Shown piece after piece: positions 8,355 to 16,595 of a stretch of DNA of 64,000 bases (positions are counted from its first letter, which is position 1; each line of letters opens with the position of its first letter). This DNA is from Gottfriedia sp002574545. GTDB taxonomy: Bacteria; Bacillota; Bacilli; Bacillales; Bacillaceae_G. Both the position numbers and the translations under genes were made by a program. The notes under the pieces are model-generated. The model saw only the letters and a list, made by a program, of their open reading frames with translations, made no database searches and was not told where the DNA came from. The DNA lies in NCBI GenBank assembly GCA_052180195.1, contig CP197469.1; one strand, written 5' to 3'.

Positions 8355-8380
8355 TGAAATTTTATTTAGAATTTTTCAAA
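8355..8380. promoter_or_regulatory. Candidate operator upstream of anmK
   Basis: TGAAATTTTATTTAGAATTTTTCA is a loose dyad (TGAAA...TTTCA). It shares its first 13 bases with the 21-bp operator arm at 5970-5990. It lies about 70 bases before anmK, so one regulator could serve both transcripts. The anmK promoter itself is not clear. Confidence 0.45.
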
Positions 8381-8533
8381 AAGTAATCGTTGAAGTTTTG
8401 AAGAGTTAGAGAGTAGAAAAGGATTAACGGAAACAATAAAAAATAATAGACAACAATGCGACCTTACTACTTTCTGCAATATTTTAGGACATTCATTAAT
8501 ATAATACCTTGTAGAGTTTATAGGGGGGATTAT

Positions 8534-9298
8534 ATGCCAGATTTTAACAAAACCGCCAATTTTGAGCATTCGTTTTGGTTACATGTGTTAAGAGATCATT
8601 CTCAATTTATATTGGATGCTTTACCATCTAAGCAAGAGGAAGAAATTAAGATTGCAAAGTCATTTTACGTACATTTTAATAATTTATTTACTAGAGTAAA
8701 TAACAATGAAAATATGAACGAAATTACAATTCAAGCAGAAAAAAGCGCCTTAGCTCTACGTGATTTCAAACTTTCATTGCTAACGAAACATATTACTGAC
8801 GCTAATTTTACGATTTACTTAACACCAACATTTTTAAACCATATGGTTAACGAGTTGGAAGAATATTTATTAGTATTAACCTACTTAAAACAAAATCAAA
8901 TCCCACCGATCTTCAACGAGCTTCATCATCATTTATTATGGGTGCTAGATGCGGCAGGTCATGCAGATGCCATTTATACGAATCTCGATAGTACTGAAAA
9001 AATGCTAAGAAAGAAAAGTCATGAGTTCACAAAGCATTTTGAACACTTCTATCTAAAAGCAGTAGAACTGACCGGCTATTTACGTACTAAACTAAGTACA
9101 TTTCCTGCATTAAAAAGAATGAATCACGACGTAAAATTAGAAATTCAGCTATTTCAAATATTTCTAAAAGAAATTGAAGAATTGGATATATCAAACCAAA
9201 TGTTAAGCAACTTTTCCGCTTTAATGGCAGATCATATGTACAGAGAAGAAATGTATTTCTTAAAAAAATTAGAAGAATCATCGTCTATTAATAATTAA
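8534..9298 (+). CDS. DUF2935 family protein
   Basis: DUF2935 proteins are all-helical and occur mainly in Bacilli and Clostridia. Their function is unknown, and the fold has two four-helix modules. This protein has 254 residues with the typical opening FEHSFWLHVLRDHSQFILDA, the repeated second half FNELHHHLLWVLDAAGHADA, and the ending MADHMYREEMYFLKKLEE. Histidine- and glutamate-rich helices suggest metal binding, but that is inference. The frame extends upstream to 8456, but GGGGGGAT eight bases before the ATG at 8534 fixes the start. It is divergent from anmK and followed by a strong terminator. Confidence 0.85.
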   Translation: MPDFNKTANFEHSFWLHVLRDHSQFILDALPSKQEEEIKIAKSFYVHFNNLFTRVNNNENMNEITIQAEKSALALRDFKLSLLTKHITDANFTIYLTPTFLNHMVNELEEYLLVLTYLKQNQIPPIFNELHHHLLWVLDAAGHADAIYTNLDSTEKMLRKKSHEFTKHFEHFYLKAVELTGYLRTKLSTFPALKRMNHDVKLEIQLFQIFLKEIEELDISNQMLSNFSALMADHMYREEMYFLKKLEESSSINN

Positions 9299-9314
9299 TA
9301 CTTCGAAAATGAAA

Positions 9315-9365
9315 GCACTCTATTTAACACGTAATGTAATATGTTAAATAGAGTGCTCTTTTTAC
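9315..9365. terminator. Strong bidirectional terminator
   Basis: A perfect 15-bp stem (9315-9329 with 9342-9356) and a 12-base loop are followed by TCTTTTT on the plus strand, with an A-rich flank for the minus strand. It separates the convergent DUF2935 and LuxR-type genes. Confidence 0.9.
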
Positions 9366-9375
9366 TTTTATTAAA

Positions 9376-10062
9376 CTATTGTTTGATTGAAATCCAATTA
9401 TTTTTAATTACTTTTATTACCGCATTTAAACGATCTGGAACGTCCAATTTCATTAAAATATTAGCTACGTGATTTTTGACTGTTTTATTTGAAATAAATA
9501 ATTCCTTACCAATTTGGATATTCGAAAATCCTTTTACTAAAAGGTGAAGTATTTCGTATTCTCTATTAGTAAGAATCTCTTTTAAATATGAATCATTGGG
9601 CGGCATAAAATGGATTGAATTATCCTTGAGAAACTTGTATTCTTTTATCAATTCATTTGTAAAACGATTATCTACCATGAATTGTCCACCCTGCACTAGC
9701 TTAACAGTATTCACTAAATACGCTTCGTCAACATCTGTTAAACAAATACCTTTTACTCCTACATTCAATAAACGATCTATTTCATAAAAGTCTAAAGAGT
9801 TTTTAATAGTAATAATTTTCGTAGAATCATCATGTAACATAATACTTCTCGCATACTTTACCATTTCTTCTCCTGAAACTTGAGTTATAAGAATTGAATT
9901 ACTTACTTCCTGAAAAGAAAAGCTATCTTCTAAATTAATTTTAATAGCATTTATTCGATTAAATTCTAATATTGTACGAATACCCGCCACAAAAAGCGAA
10001 TTTTCAACAAAAATAACAGTATTATTATTTCTTGGATGATTTGGAACTAATTTTGCTAACAT
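9376..10062 (-). CDS. LuxR-family regulator with degenerate receiver domain
   Basis: The C-terminal 60 residues are a LuxR/GerE helix-turn-helix: LTNREYEILHLLVKGFSNIQ then SNKTVKNHVANILMKLDVPD. The N-terminal half follows a receiver-like pattern (VIFVENSLFVAGIRTILE, ITIKNSLDFYEIDRLLNVGV, GICLTDVDEAYLV). It lacks the usual pair of acidic residues in the first loop and a clear phospho-acceptor aspartate. It looks like a DegU-type regulator that no longer needs phosphorylation. No kinase gene is adjacent. The frame opens at TTG 10077, but GGAGGTGG lies just before ATG 10062, which is taken as the start. Target genes are unknown. Confidence 0.8.
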   Translation of the reverse strand: MLAKLVPNHPRNNNTVIFVENSLFVAGIRTILEFNRINAIKINLEDSFSFQEVSNSILITQVSGEEMVKYARSIMLHDDSTKIITIKNSLDFYEIDRLLNVGVKGICLTDVDEAYLVNTVKLVQGGQFMVDNRFTNELIKEYKFLKDNSIHFMPPNDSYLKEILTNREYEILHLLVKGFSNIQIGKELFISNKTVKNHVANILMKLDVPDRLNAVIKVIKNNWISIKQ

Positions 10063-10597
10063 TACTGCCACCTCCAATTTGCAAATTTTTTATAGCAACA
10101 TTTGTATTGTACATATTTGAATTGATTAAATAAATTTAATATTTTTGAAATTAAAGTTAAGCACTTCTTAAACATAGGATTAATGTTATTAAATTTTAAA
10201 CTAAATCATAAAATAAAGGTTTCAAATCCCTACACTCTTATATTATGATATTTAGGTACAGATATTTTTTTATTACTATAATTTTCCCGAGGAAAAATTT
10301 AGCATTGCAACGTTTTAACTTATTGCTTTTTTAAGTAAAAAGTGGTTCAGGGCAAAATTCAAGAATTATTTTAATAATATAAATTTCAAAATTACAAGAT
10401 TTTCCAGTGAAAAAGGTGTATTATTAAACTGTTTCCTTTTCTTAAGATTTCCTTCATACTATATATCCGCAATATAATTTTACTAGCGCCTCTAAATTAA
10501 TGAAATGATAATTAACCAACGATGTCCACTATCTTTTAAGTTTTTATGTTTTTAAGTTACTACATGTATTAGAATTTTTTATTATTAGGAGATTACT
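10063..10597. other. Long AT-rich intergenic region
   Basis: About 535 bases between the divergent LuxR-type and LysR-type genes. I see no supported gene. It contains short runs such as TTTTCCCGAGGAAAA (10282-10296), a small dyad, and many A/T tracts. It must hold the promoters of both regulators. Confidence 0.5.
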
Positions 10598-11500
10598 ATG
10601 AATTTCGAACAATTAGAGTATATTGTTTATGTAGCAAATGAAAAATCAATATCTAAAGCTGCCGAAAAGTTATATATCTCTACATCAGCTATAAGCCAAT
10701 CTATTTCGCAACTAGAAAGAGAATTAAATATAACAATATTTAATCGTTCAAGGGTAGGCACTACTCCCACACCTGAAGGAAATATTGTAATAATGAAAGC
10801 AATAAATATATTATCAAATATTAAGCAATTGAATGAGGAACTTTTTAGCTTAAATATAAAAAAAGAAAAGCAGTTAAAAATCGTTGCAGCAACAGCATTT
10901 TTTGATATTTTTCAAGAAGCAGTGACAAACTTTAATTTAGAAAATCCTCAAATCTCAATTGATGTTGAGGAAATGCTTCAAGAGCAATTACTAAAAAGTT
11001 TTAATCCAGATCGATATGATGTTGGCTTCCTACCAATAGAGAAAGAAGAATTAGATAAGTATCCAAAATTGGATAAAAAGTTAATCAATAGAGCAAGAGT
11101 AGGGATAGTAGTTGGAAAAAATTCTAAATTATTCAACTACGAATATGTAACACCCGCAGATTTAAATAATGAGAAAATAGTAATTTTAAAAAATACAAAA
11201 AATAGCATCGTAAAAAAGTTTTCAAAATGTATTACGAATCATGTTATCTTAACTACAAATAATCCTAGACTGCTATTAAACGTCGTTAAGGAAAGTGCTG
11301 GTTTTTCCTTTATTCATGAGTTTACAGTAAAAAACTACCCAACATTTCGTAATGATGAACTCAAGGTAATACCGATTACTTATACTGACGAAACAAATTA
11401 CATATATCAGGATGTATGGGCAATTTATTCCCAAGAACATGGCTTATCAAGTTCAGCCAGTGAGATTATTAAACACATATTATTTCAGTTAAATAAATAA
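10598..11500 (+). CDS. LysR-family transcriptional regulator
   Basis: A standard 300-residue LysR-type regulator. The N-terminal winged helix-turn-helix is MNFEQLEYIVYVANEKSISK followed by AAEKLYISTSAISQSISQLE. The rest is the two-lobed effector-binding domain beginning near residue 90 (KKEKQLKIVAATAFFDIFQE). The recognition helix is intact, so it should bind DNA. LysR regulators usually control a divergent neighbour, here the LuxR-type gene more than 500 bases away, so the target is not obvious. AGGAG lies before the ATG. The effector is unknown. Confidence 0.88.
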   Translation: MNFEQLEYIVYVANEKSISKAAEKLYISTSAISQSISQLERELNITIFNRSRVGTTPTPEGNIVIMKAINILSNIKQLNEELFSLNIKKEKQLKIVAATAFFDIFQEAVTNFNLENPQISIDVEEMLQEQLLKSFNPDRYDVGFLPIEKEELDKYPKLDKKLINRARVGIVVGKNSKLFNYEYVTPADLNNEKIVILKNTKNSIVKKFSKCITNHVILTTNNPRLLLNVVKESAGFSFIHEFTVKNYPTFRNDELKVIPITYTDETNYIYQDVWAIYSQEHGLSSSASEIIKHILFQLNK

Positions 11501-11540
11501 TGAAAAGGAATAGGAATCATTCATCTCTATTCCTTTTTCA
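11501..11540 (+). terminator. Terminator after the LysR gene
   Basis: TGAAAAGGAATAG pairs with CTATTCCTTTTTCA across a 13-base loop, with the T-rich right arm forming the release tract. It overlaps the end of the LysR gene. Confidence 0.75.
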
Positions 11541-11575
11541 TATTATTTATAAGTAACAAATGCAATCCGAACAGA

Positions 11576-11581
11576 TATAAT
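11576..11581 (+). promoter_or_regulatory. Probable -10 box of the leader transcript
   Basis: TATAAT is perfect. A weak -35 (GTAACA, 11553-11558) lies 17 bases upstream. A start near 11588 would give a leader of about 200 bases before the CD3324-type gene. Confidence 0.5.
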
Positions 11582-11628
11582 TTATAATAAATAAAAGTTT
11601 TCACGATTACTTTAGGAGGTGATCTATT

Positions 11629-11721
11629 ATGACAAATACTGTTAGTTTGTCAGATAAATCAGCATCCCATGCAAAGCCTAGATTTAGAAAGGCGATACTT
11701 TGCATGGGTAGGTTTCACTAA
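11629..11721 (+). CDS. 30-residue leader peptide
   Basis: A small frame MTNTVSLSDKSASHAKPRFR and then KAILCMGRFH. Its ribosome site AGGAGGTGAT (11614-11623) is a ten-base perfect match to the 16S tail with ideal spacing, which argues strongly that it is translated. I recognise no family. It overlaps several long inverted repeats, so the coding sequence may be shaped by RNA folding. Its position 74 bases before a regulator whose own ribosome site is in a hairpin suggests a leader peptide controlling that gene, as in erm-type translational attenuation. That function is inference. Confidence 0.55.
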   Translation: MTNTVSLSDKSASHAKPRFRKAILCMGRFH

Positions 11722-11785
11722 TCGCCCAAGTAAGCAGTTCTGATTCAACGGCTTTGCACCTTATTTACTGAATAAAAATAAGGGG
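11666..11785 (+). promoter_or_regulatory. Candidate RNA switch with alternative stem-loops
   Basis: Stem A pairs CCCATGCAAAG (11666-11676) with CTTTGCATGGG (11698-11708), 11 perfect pairs. Stem B pairs TGCAAAGCC (11670-11678) with GGCTTTGCA (11750-11758) and excludes stem A. A third pairing joins GGCGAT (11691-11696) and ATCGCC (11721-11726). Stem C pairs CCTTATTT (11759-11766) with AAATAAGG (11776-11783) and hides the AAGGGG ribosome site of the next gene. These are direct observations. Regulation by ribosome position on the leader frame is inference. Confidence 0.55.
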
Positions 11786-11795
11786 CTTATCAAAG

Positions 11796-12059
11796 ATGAC
11801 ATATATAAAAGCAACTGCTATTTTACCTGAAAAGTTATTATTGGAAATACAAAAATACGTACAGGGAGAAACACTATATATTCCAAAATCTGAAAAAGGT
11901 CACAAAAAATGGGGCTCACGTTCAGGTACAAGAAAGCTAATTGATAATCGAAATAAAGCGATTAAAGAAGCATTTAAAAACGGTCAATCAATTGAGCAAT
12001 TAGCGAAAGAATATTTTCTCTCAGTCGAAACGATAAAAAAAATTGTCTATACTAAATAA
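11796..12059 (+). CDS. CD3324-family small helix-turn-helix protein
   Basis: An 87-residue protein of the CD3324 family, related to the DNA-binding part of Mor-type activators. The N-terminal half ILPEKLLLEIQKYVQGETLY and the motif KWGSRSGTRKLIDNRNKAI are typical. The C-terminal helix-turn-helix is SIEQLAKEYFLSVETIKKIV. It probably binds DNA, but no target is known to me. The ribosome site AAGGGG lies ten bases before ATG, within a hairpin, downstream of a 30-residue leader frame. A terminator follows, so it is a single-gene transcript with its leader. Confidence 0.8.
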   Translation: MTYIKATAILPEKLLLEIQKYVQGETLYIPKSEKGHKKWGSRSGTRKLIDNRNKAIKEAFKNGQSIEQLAKEYFLSVETIKKIVYTK

Positions 12060-12067
12060 ATATAAAA

Positions 12068-12100
12068 AACACTGATTAACGCATAATCAGTGTTTTTTTT
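12068..12100 (+). terminator. Terminator after the CD3324-type gene
   Basis: AACACTGATTA and TAATCAGTGTT form an 11-bp stem around a five-base loop, followed by a run of T. Confidence 0.88.
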
Positions 12101-12175
12101 CAGAGTGTCGAAATTTAATACGTCCATACAATAGGGCAAACAGATCAAGTTATTTAGAAATTGTAAAAGTCACCT

Positions 12176-12292
12176 TTATTTTCTTGGCTTATTAGCTTTT
12201 TTTAAGAAAAAGCTAACTATCCTTTTTAAAGCAATTATAAGAGCAATTATTAAAATTAATGTAATAACTGTATTTATCGGAAAGTTTGACAA
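12176..12292 (-). CDS. Possible 38-residue single-span membrane protein
   Basis: This frame is too short to be listed by usual cut-offs. It starts with TTG at 12290-12292 and has AGGTG (12301-12305) at an ideal eight-base distance. The peptide begins MSNFPINTVITLILIIALII and continues ALKRIVSFFLKKANKPRK: one hydrophobic helix and a strongly basic tail, a shape common among small stress- or sporulation-related membrane peptides. No family is recognised. The only support is ribosome site, composition and topology. Confidence 0.45.
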   Translation of the reverse strand: MSNFPINTVITLILIIALIIALKRIVSFFLKKANKPRK

Positions 12293-12305
12293 TATTTTTA
12301 CACCT

Positions 12306-12634
12306 ACTTAATTAAATTTTGTCCATGTCGGGGTAACAATTGTCTATTGATTACCTTTACTTTTAATTAGAGTATACTTAAAAAAATAAGTTATTAAATT
12401 CCACCTTTGTTAAATTTTTTTGAAAATAAACTTCATTTTTTAGAACAAGGAGAAAATAGATCTTCATCGAGTCGCATTAATAACGAGGCAATACAAAACA
12501 ATAGTGAATTCTTCTTTTTTTATGGCAACTTTGTTTCCTACATAAACTCAACATATATAAATCCACTTTTTTGATGTAAATTAAAGATGTTAAGTATTAA
12601 ATCAAACTTTCCTTTCAAATTAGGAGTGATATAG
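12306..12634. other. AT-rich intergenic region before the FusB-like gene
   Basis: About 330 bases with no supported gene. AAGGAG at 12447-12452 has no start codon at a useful distance. It presumably holds the promoter for the FusB-like gene and for the small minus-strand frame. Confidence 0.4.
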
Positions 12635-13270
12635 ATGGAACCTTTTATTAGAACTGAACAATATAATTTTATTAAACATCAACTTCAAGTCTTAACAAAT
12701 GGACATTCTACGGTAAATGATAAAACTGTTTTAAATGCTTTACATTCATTAGTTAATGATAAAATACTAAGTTTATTTCCTGAGCTAACTGAAGATCAAC
12801 TTTTACTCTTCAGTCCAATTAGCACAATTAAAAATTCTGATCAAGCAGATGCTTTACTAAACCGACTAAAGTCTTATGTAATTCCTTTTAAAGAAGTATC
12901 AGAACAATCGATCAAAAAGCTATTTCCTAAAGCAAAAAAATTAAAGCTTCCCTTATTACAAACTATTGACTTAGTTGAGACAACATATATTGGATGGGAT
13001 GACTTAGGCTCTAATTCAAAGTTTATTGTCACATATTTAAATGACAAACTAATAGGATTACAAGGTACTTTTAGCCCTATGAAAAAAAGAGGCAACTGCA
13101 CAATATGTAATAAATACAGTGACTTAGGATTATTCATGACAAAAACAAAAGGAAGAATTGAAGGTACTTTTACACAAAGAGGAAATTACATTTGCAAGGA
13201 TAGCCAAATATGCAATCAAAATATTATGTCGCTTGATAAACTGCATGATTTTATTATGTTAGTTAAATAG
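12635..13270 (+). CDS. FusB/FusC-family elongation factor G-binding protein
   Basis: FusB-family proteins bind elongation factor G and free it from ribosomes stalled by fusidic acid. This 211-residue protein has the helical N-terminal part (FIKHQLQVLTNGHSTV), the central TYIGWDDLGSNSKFIVTYLN and the C-terminal four-cysteine zinc module: CTICNKYSDLGLF followed by GNYICKDSQICNQ. All four cysteines (CxxC and a second CxxxxxC pair) are present, so it should fold. Chromosomal homologues are common in Bacillales and may serve translation under stress rather than clinical resistance. GGAG lies before the ATG, and a bidirectional terminator follows. Confidence 0.85.
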   Translation: MEPFIRTEQYNFIKHQLQVLTNGHSTVNDKTVLNALHSLVNDKILSLFPELTEDQLLLFSPISTIKNSDQADALLNRLKSYVIPFKEVSEQSIKKLFPKAKKLKLPLLQTIDLVETTYIGWDDLGSNSKFIVTYLNDKLIGLQGTFSPMKKRGNCTICNKYSDLGLFMTKTKGRIEGTFTQRGNYICKDSQICNQNIMSLDKLHDFIMLVK

Positions 13271-13279
13271 TGAAAATAA

Positions 13280-13314
13280 AAAAATCGCTTAGCGCTAAAA
13301 CCTAAGCGATTTTT
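13280..13314. terminator. Bidirectional terminator between fusB-like and terC genes
   Basis: A 13-bp perfect stem AAAAATCGCTTAG / CTAAGCGATTTTT with a nine-base loop, flanked by A and T runs on both sides. Confidence 0.9.
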
Positions 13315-13317
13315 CCT

Positions 13318-14064
13318 TTATTCTACGTTCGTATCTGTGGTTTTCTTTTTAGAGAGAAACCAACCACCTATAGCGATTAATAGCATGACTGACCAGAAAA
13401 TCGTATTCCAGATTGGTCCTTCCACGAATTGATGTGAAATAATGTGTAGTGAAGGATGTGCCAAAGTATGCATTAGTAGTTTAACCCCTACCCAACCAAC
13501 TAAAAGCATAGCTGCTGTTTCTAAACTTGGACGGGTTGTCAGCAATTTAACAAAAATACCTGCCGCAAAGCGAATGACGATTAAACCTGCAATTGCTCCG
13601 ATAACAATGACGATAAATTTAGCACCATCCATGCCACCTATATTCCCCATTTTTGTATTAGGTAGATCAATTACTAGTGCTACTGCTGCTAAAATAGAAT
13701 CAATCGCAAATGCAATATCTGCTAATGATATTTGAGCAACTGTCATACGAAAGCTTTTTCCTTTTTTTCCTTTCTCATCATCATGCTTTTTAAATATATG
13801 CTTTAATGCTATGAAAATTAAATACGCCGCTCCGATTGCTTGAACCTGCCAAACATTAAAAAGAAATGAAATAATAAAGATGGCACCTATTCTAAAAATA
13901 AAAGCTAAAAGTAAACCAATATTTATCGCTTTCTTTTGTTGTTCTTCTGGTAAATGTTTTGCCATAACAGCAAGCACTAAAGCATTATCAGCTGATAATA
14001 AACCCTCTAATAAAATTAGAATGATTAATACCCAACCATACTCTAATAACATAGATAGTTCCAT
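13318..14064 (-). CDS. TerC-family membrane protein (probable manganese exporter)
   Basis: TerC-family proteins, including Bacillus YceF and YkoY, have about seven membrane helices and have been linked to manganese export that metalates secreted enzymes. The sequence shows the acidic intramembrane motifs EGLLSADNALVLAVMAKHLP near residue 20 and SLADIAFAIDSILAAVALVI near 115, with DNA and DS aspartates likely to bind metal. A basic loop HIFKKHDDEKGKKGK lies between helices 3 and 4. The 248 residues match the family. I looked for a yybP-ykoY manganese riboswitch upstream and did not see one. It is divergent from the MarR-GNAT gene. Confidence 0.85.
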   Translation of the reverse strand: MELSMLLEYGWVLIILILLEGLLSADNALVLAVMAKHLPEEQQKKAINIGLLLAFIFRIGAIFIISFLFNVWQVQAIGAAYLIFIALKHIFKKHDDEKGKKGKSFRMTVAQISLADIAFAIDSILAAVALVIDLPNTKMGNIGGMDGAKFIVIVIGAIAGLIVIRFAAGIFVKLLTTRPSLETAAMLLVGWVGVKLLMHTLAHPSLHIISHQFVEGPIWNTIFWSVMLLIAIGGWFLSKKKTTDTNVE

Positions 14065-14171
14065 GTTTTCCTCCTATTTGATTTACTTTCAACCTTTTTA
14101 ATTATATTCTCTACTTTATAAATTCCTTATCCAAGTTTTTGAATAGTCTAACACTACTTCCACCTCAAACT

Positions 14172-14202
14172 AGTTGACTGAGTCAACTTTTTAGTTTATA
14201 TT
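14172..14202 (+). promoter_or_regulatory. Promoter with palindromic operator for the MarR-GNAT gene
   Basis: TTGACT (14174-14179), 17 bases, TATATT (14197-14202) form a good sigma-A promoter. The -35 box lies inside a perfect palindrome AGTTGACT-G-AGTCAACT (14172-14188), the type of site MarR dimers bind. Autorepression is the simplest reading. Confidence 0.75.
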
Positions 14203-14244
14203 GTTATTAATCTAAAATTTCAGAATATTGAAGGTGATAAAAAT

Positions 14245-15156
14245 ATGAATCATGTTGAAAAAATACGCAAATTTAACAGACATTATGCTAATGTATTGGG
14301 AAAAATTGATCAAGAAATCTATAATCACCCTTTTCCATTAACCGAAGCTAGAATCATTACGGAAATCAACGAAAACGAAGGCTGTACTGCTACAGATATT
14401 ATCGAAAAGCTTGGCATTGATCGTGGTTATTTAAGTCGAATTATTCAGCGTTTCGATGACGAGAACATCATTTCAAAAATCCAATCAGCTGAAGATAAAC
14501 GTCAATATTCTCTTCGTTTAACGGCAAAGGGAAACGAAATTTACAATAAATTAGTTGATGATGCGAATATTGGAGTAGAAAATATGATTCAAAACCTATC
14601 TACTTCTGAAGTAAAAGAGCTAGTAAAATCAATGGAAACAATTGAAGCGATTTTCTCATTAAATCGGACATCTTTAACTGAACTATCAATACGACCATTT
14701 AAACCTGGCGATGTTGGATATGTCGCTTATATTCATGGAAAAATTTATAGTACAACCTACCAATTTGGACGTGTTTTTGAATATTATGTAATGAAAGGTC
14801 TAAGCGAATTTTTATTGAATCCTAGCGGAGGAGAACTTTGGGTCGCAGAAGTAAATGGAGAAATCGTCGGATCAATTGCTATTACAAAATCAAACGAGTC
14901 AGTAGCACAGCTTAGATGGTTTGTATTAGACGAAAAATACCAAGGATTAGGGATCGGGAAAAAGCTGATCGAAACAGCCCTCAACTTCTGTAATGAGAAT
15001 CAATTCGAAAATGTATTTTTATGGACGGTAAGCACATTAGAGACCGCACGTTATCTTTATAAAAAATATAACTTTACTTTAACTGAGGAGAAACCTAACT
15101 TCGAATGGACTGGCTCAAAGTTAATTGAGGAAAGATGGGATTTAGTACTTTCATAA
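14245..15156 (+). CDS. MarR-type regulator fused to a GNAT acetyltransferase
   Basis: Residues 1-150 are a MarR winged helix (ATDIIEKLGIDRGYLSRIIQ as recognition region, then DKRQYSLRLTAKGNEIYNKL as wing). Residues 155-303 are a GNAT domain with the acetyl-CoA loop LDEKYQGLGIGKKLIETALN. Such fusions occur in many bacteria, and the acetylated substrate is usually unknown. The arrangement suggests that ligand or acetyl-CoA binding could affect DNA binding, but this is inference. The start ATG has GAAGGTG upstream. The palindrome in its own promoter is a probable binding site, and the divergent terC gene could also be affected. It is followed by its own terminator. Confidence 0.88.
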   Translation: MNHVEKIRKFNRHYANVLGKIDQEIYNHPFPLTEARIITEINENEGCTATDIIEKLGIDRGYLSRIIQRFDDENIISKIQSAEDKRQYSLRLTAKGNEIYNKLVDDANIGVENMIQNLSTSEVKELVKSMETIEAIFSLNRTSLTELSIRPFKPGDVGYVAYIHGKIYSTTYQFGRVFEYYVMKGLSEFLLNPSGGELWVAEVNGEIVGSIAITKSNESVAQLRWFVLDEKYQGLGIGKKLIETALNFCNENQFENVFLWTVSTLETARYLYKKYNFTLTEEKPNFEWTGSKLIEERWDLVLS

Positions 15157-15167
15157 GGAAATATATT

Positions 15168-15206
15168 AAAAGAAGGTCAATTGATGGAATGACCTTCTTT
15201 TTTACC
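15168..15206 (+). terminator. Terminator after the MarR-GNAT gene
   Basis: AAAAGAAGGTCA pairs with TGACCTTCTTTTTT over a ten-base loop. The left flank is A-rich, so it may also serve the convergent minus-strand gene. Confidence 0.85.
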
Positions 15207-15218
15207 CTTTTATTTTAA

Positions 15219-16595
15219 TTAACCTAATTCATCAATAAATGCTGGCTTATTAACGTATTTTTCTTTTAAGTCGCTAATAATATCTTGAGCGTATTGACTA
15301 CCAAAAATTTTATTAAATTCTACAATTGTTTTACAAACTTTTTTATACATTTTCCGGTCAGTTGCTTGTCCTGCTTCTTCTTCAATAAGTTTTGCATAGA
15401 TTTCTCTTGCCTCTTCTAAATATTCTTTTAATAAATAAGGATATAGATTTTTAATTGATGAAATATGAGATTTACAATATTGAAGCAATTTATTACTCAT
15501 TTTTTCCTCAATTAGTATTTGTTCATAGATAGGGATATAGCGTTGCTTTTCTAATTCAGTTAAAATTTCTTCTAAAACACTAGGCCATTCACTTGGTTGA
15601 CAAAGCATTTTTAACTTTGAATAACACTCAAAATTGCTTTCATAAATAAATTCTAAGAGTAACTCACATTGTTTATTTTTGTCTTCAAGCTTTTCGTATA
15701 TATTCAATTGATATTGTTTCCATTTCAAAACTTGTCCACGGTATTCTTGATCTTCAATAATGCCTTCCTCACAAAGTCTCAGCGCCTCTAGATAATCATT
15801 CGTTTCAATTAAGTAATCAATTGCTTTTTCTCTAAATTCACCTAATTTTACATTTTTATAGACGAACTGCATTGCATCTTCTTTTCCATCATATTGTTCA
15901 ATGATCTGATATTGAAGTAACTTTATATTTTCTTTATTGTAATCTGCACTCCAAGAATTACCCTTTATTTCACTTAATAGTTTTTCAAGTTTATTCTCAA
16001 GTTTCTTTCTTAATTTTTCAATGCTGCAAAAATGTATACAACTCTCTAATAGACTATATCTCCATTCACTCCAATCATCGTATCGTGAATGAGCTGCCTC
16101 TTTTAAAATCTTCATAAAAAAAGACTCTTGCTGCTTTTCATCTAAATAGCTTACAAAGTATGCTGCATCATCAATAATGTCTAAGCTATTAGAAATAACG
16201 GGATTTATGTAGCCTCCAGAGTCATCACTATAATTCATCATTTTTATAACTTCTGGAAGAATAATTAAACATAATGAAATAGCCGTATCATGATCTTCTT
16301 CTAAAAGCATTTCTCTCGCTTTATCTAATGTCATATAAACACCTTGTAATGCATCGTCTAAATTATTCCATGTTATAAACCCTTGATATTTAGATTTTTT
16401 GATATATTCCTTAATTAATTTTTTGCTATTCGATAGTACGTCATCATTTGATGAATACTTAAATAATAAACCTTTTTCGATTTCTTCATATTCCTGTGCT
16501 AGGTCTAGAACAATGCTTATGATTTCTTCTTTTTTAAGTGCAGAAAGTATTTGTTTTAAATTCTTTTCTTTATCTACTGTGAATTGCTCGCTCAT
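15219..16595 (-). CDS. Large helical-repeat protein of unknown function
   Basis: This 458-residue soluble protein resembles the helical-repeat portion of SWIM zinc-finger-associated proteins of Bacilli. The opening NLKQILSALKKEEIISIVLD and later phrases such as YLEALRLCEEGIIEDQEYRG are TPR-like. No CxCxnCxH SWIM motif can be seen, so the zinc finger is absent or has been lost. There are no membrane segments, signal peptide or catalytic motif. A good AGGAG site precedes the ATG. It stands alone between terminators. The SWIM relation is a pattern impression, not proven. It may be a protein-interaction scaffold. Confidence 0.6.
   Translation of the reverse strand: MSEQFTVDKEKNLKQILSALKKEEIISIVLDLAQEYEEIEKGLLFKYSSNDDVLSNSKKLIKEYIKKSKYQGFITWNNLDDALQGVYMTLDKAREMLLEEDHDTAISLCLIILPEVIKMMNYSDDSGGYINPVISNSLDIIDDAAYFVSYLDEKQQESFFMKILKEAAHSRYDDWSEWRYSLLESCIHFCSIEKLRKKLENKLEKLLSEIKGNSWSADYNKENIKLLQYQIIEQYDGKEDAMQFVYKNVKLGEFREKAIDYLIETNDYLEALRLCEEGIIEDQEYRGQVLKWKQYQLNIYEKLEDKNKQCELLLEFIYESNFECYSKLKMLCQPSEWPSVLEEILTELEKQRYIPIYEQILIEEKMSNKLLQYCKSHISSIKNLYPYLLKEYLEEAREIYAKLIEEEAGQATDRKMYKKVCKTIVEFNKIFGSQYAQDIISDLKEKYVNKPAFIDELG

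Noticed and set aside
8366..8569. 67-residue minus-strand frame
   Set aside because: It covers the DUF2935 start and promoter region, has no ribosome site and would overlap both neighbours' control signals.
14065..14244. yybP-ykoY manganese riboswitch before terC
   Set aside because: TerC genes often carry this switch, but the conserved sequence and paired core cannot be seen here.
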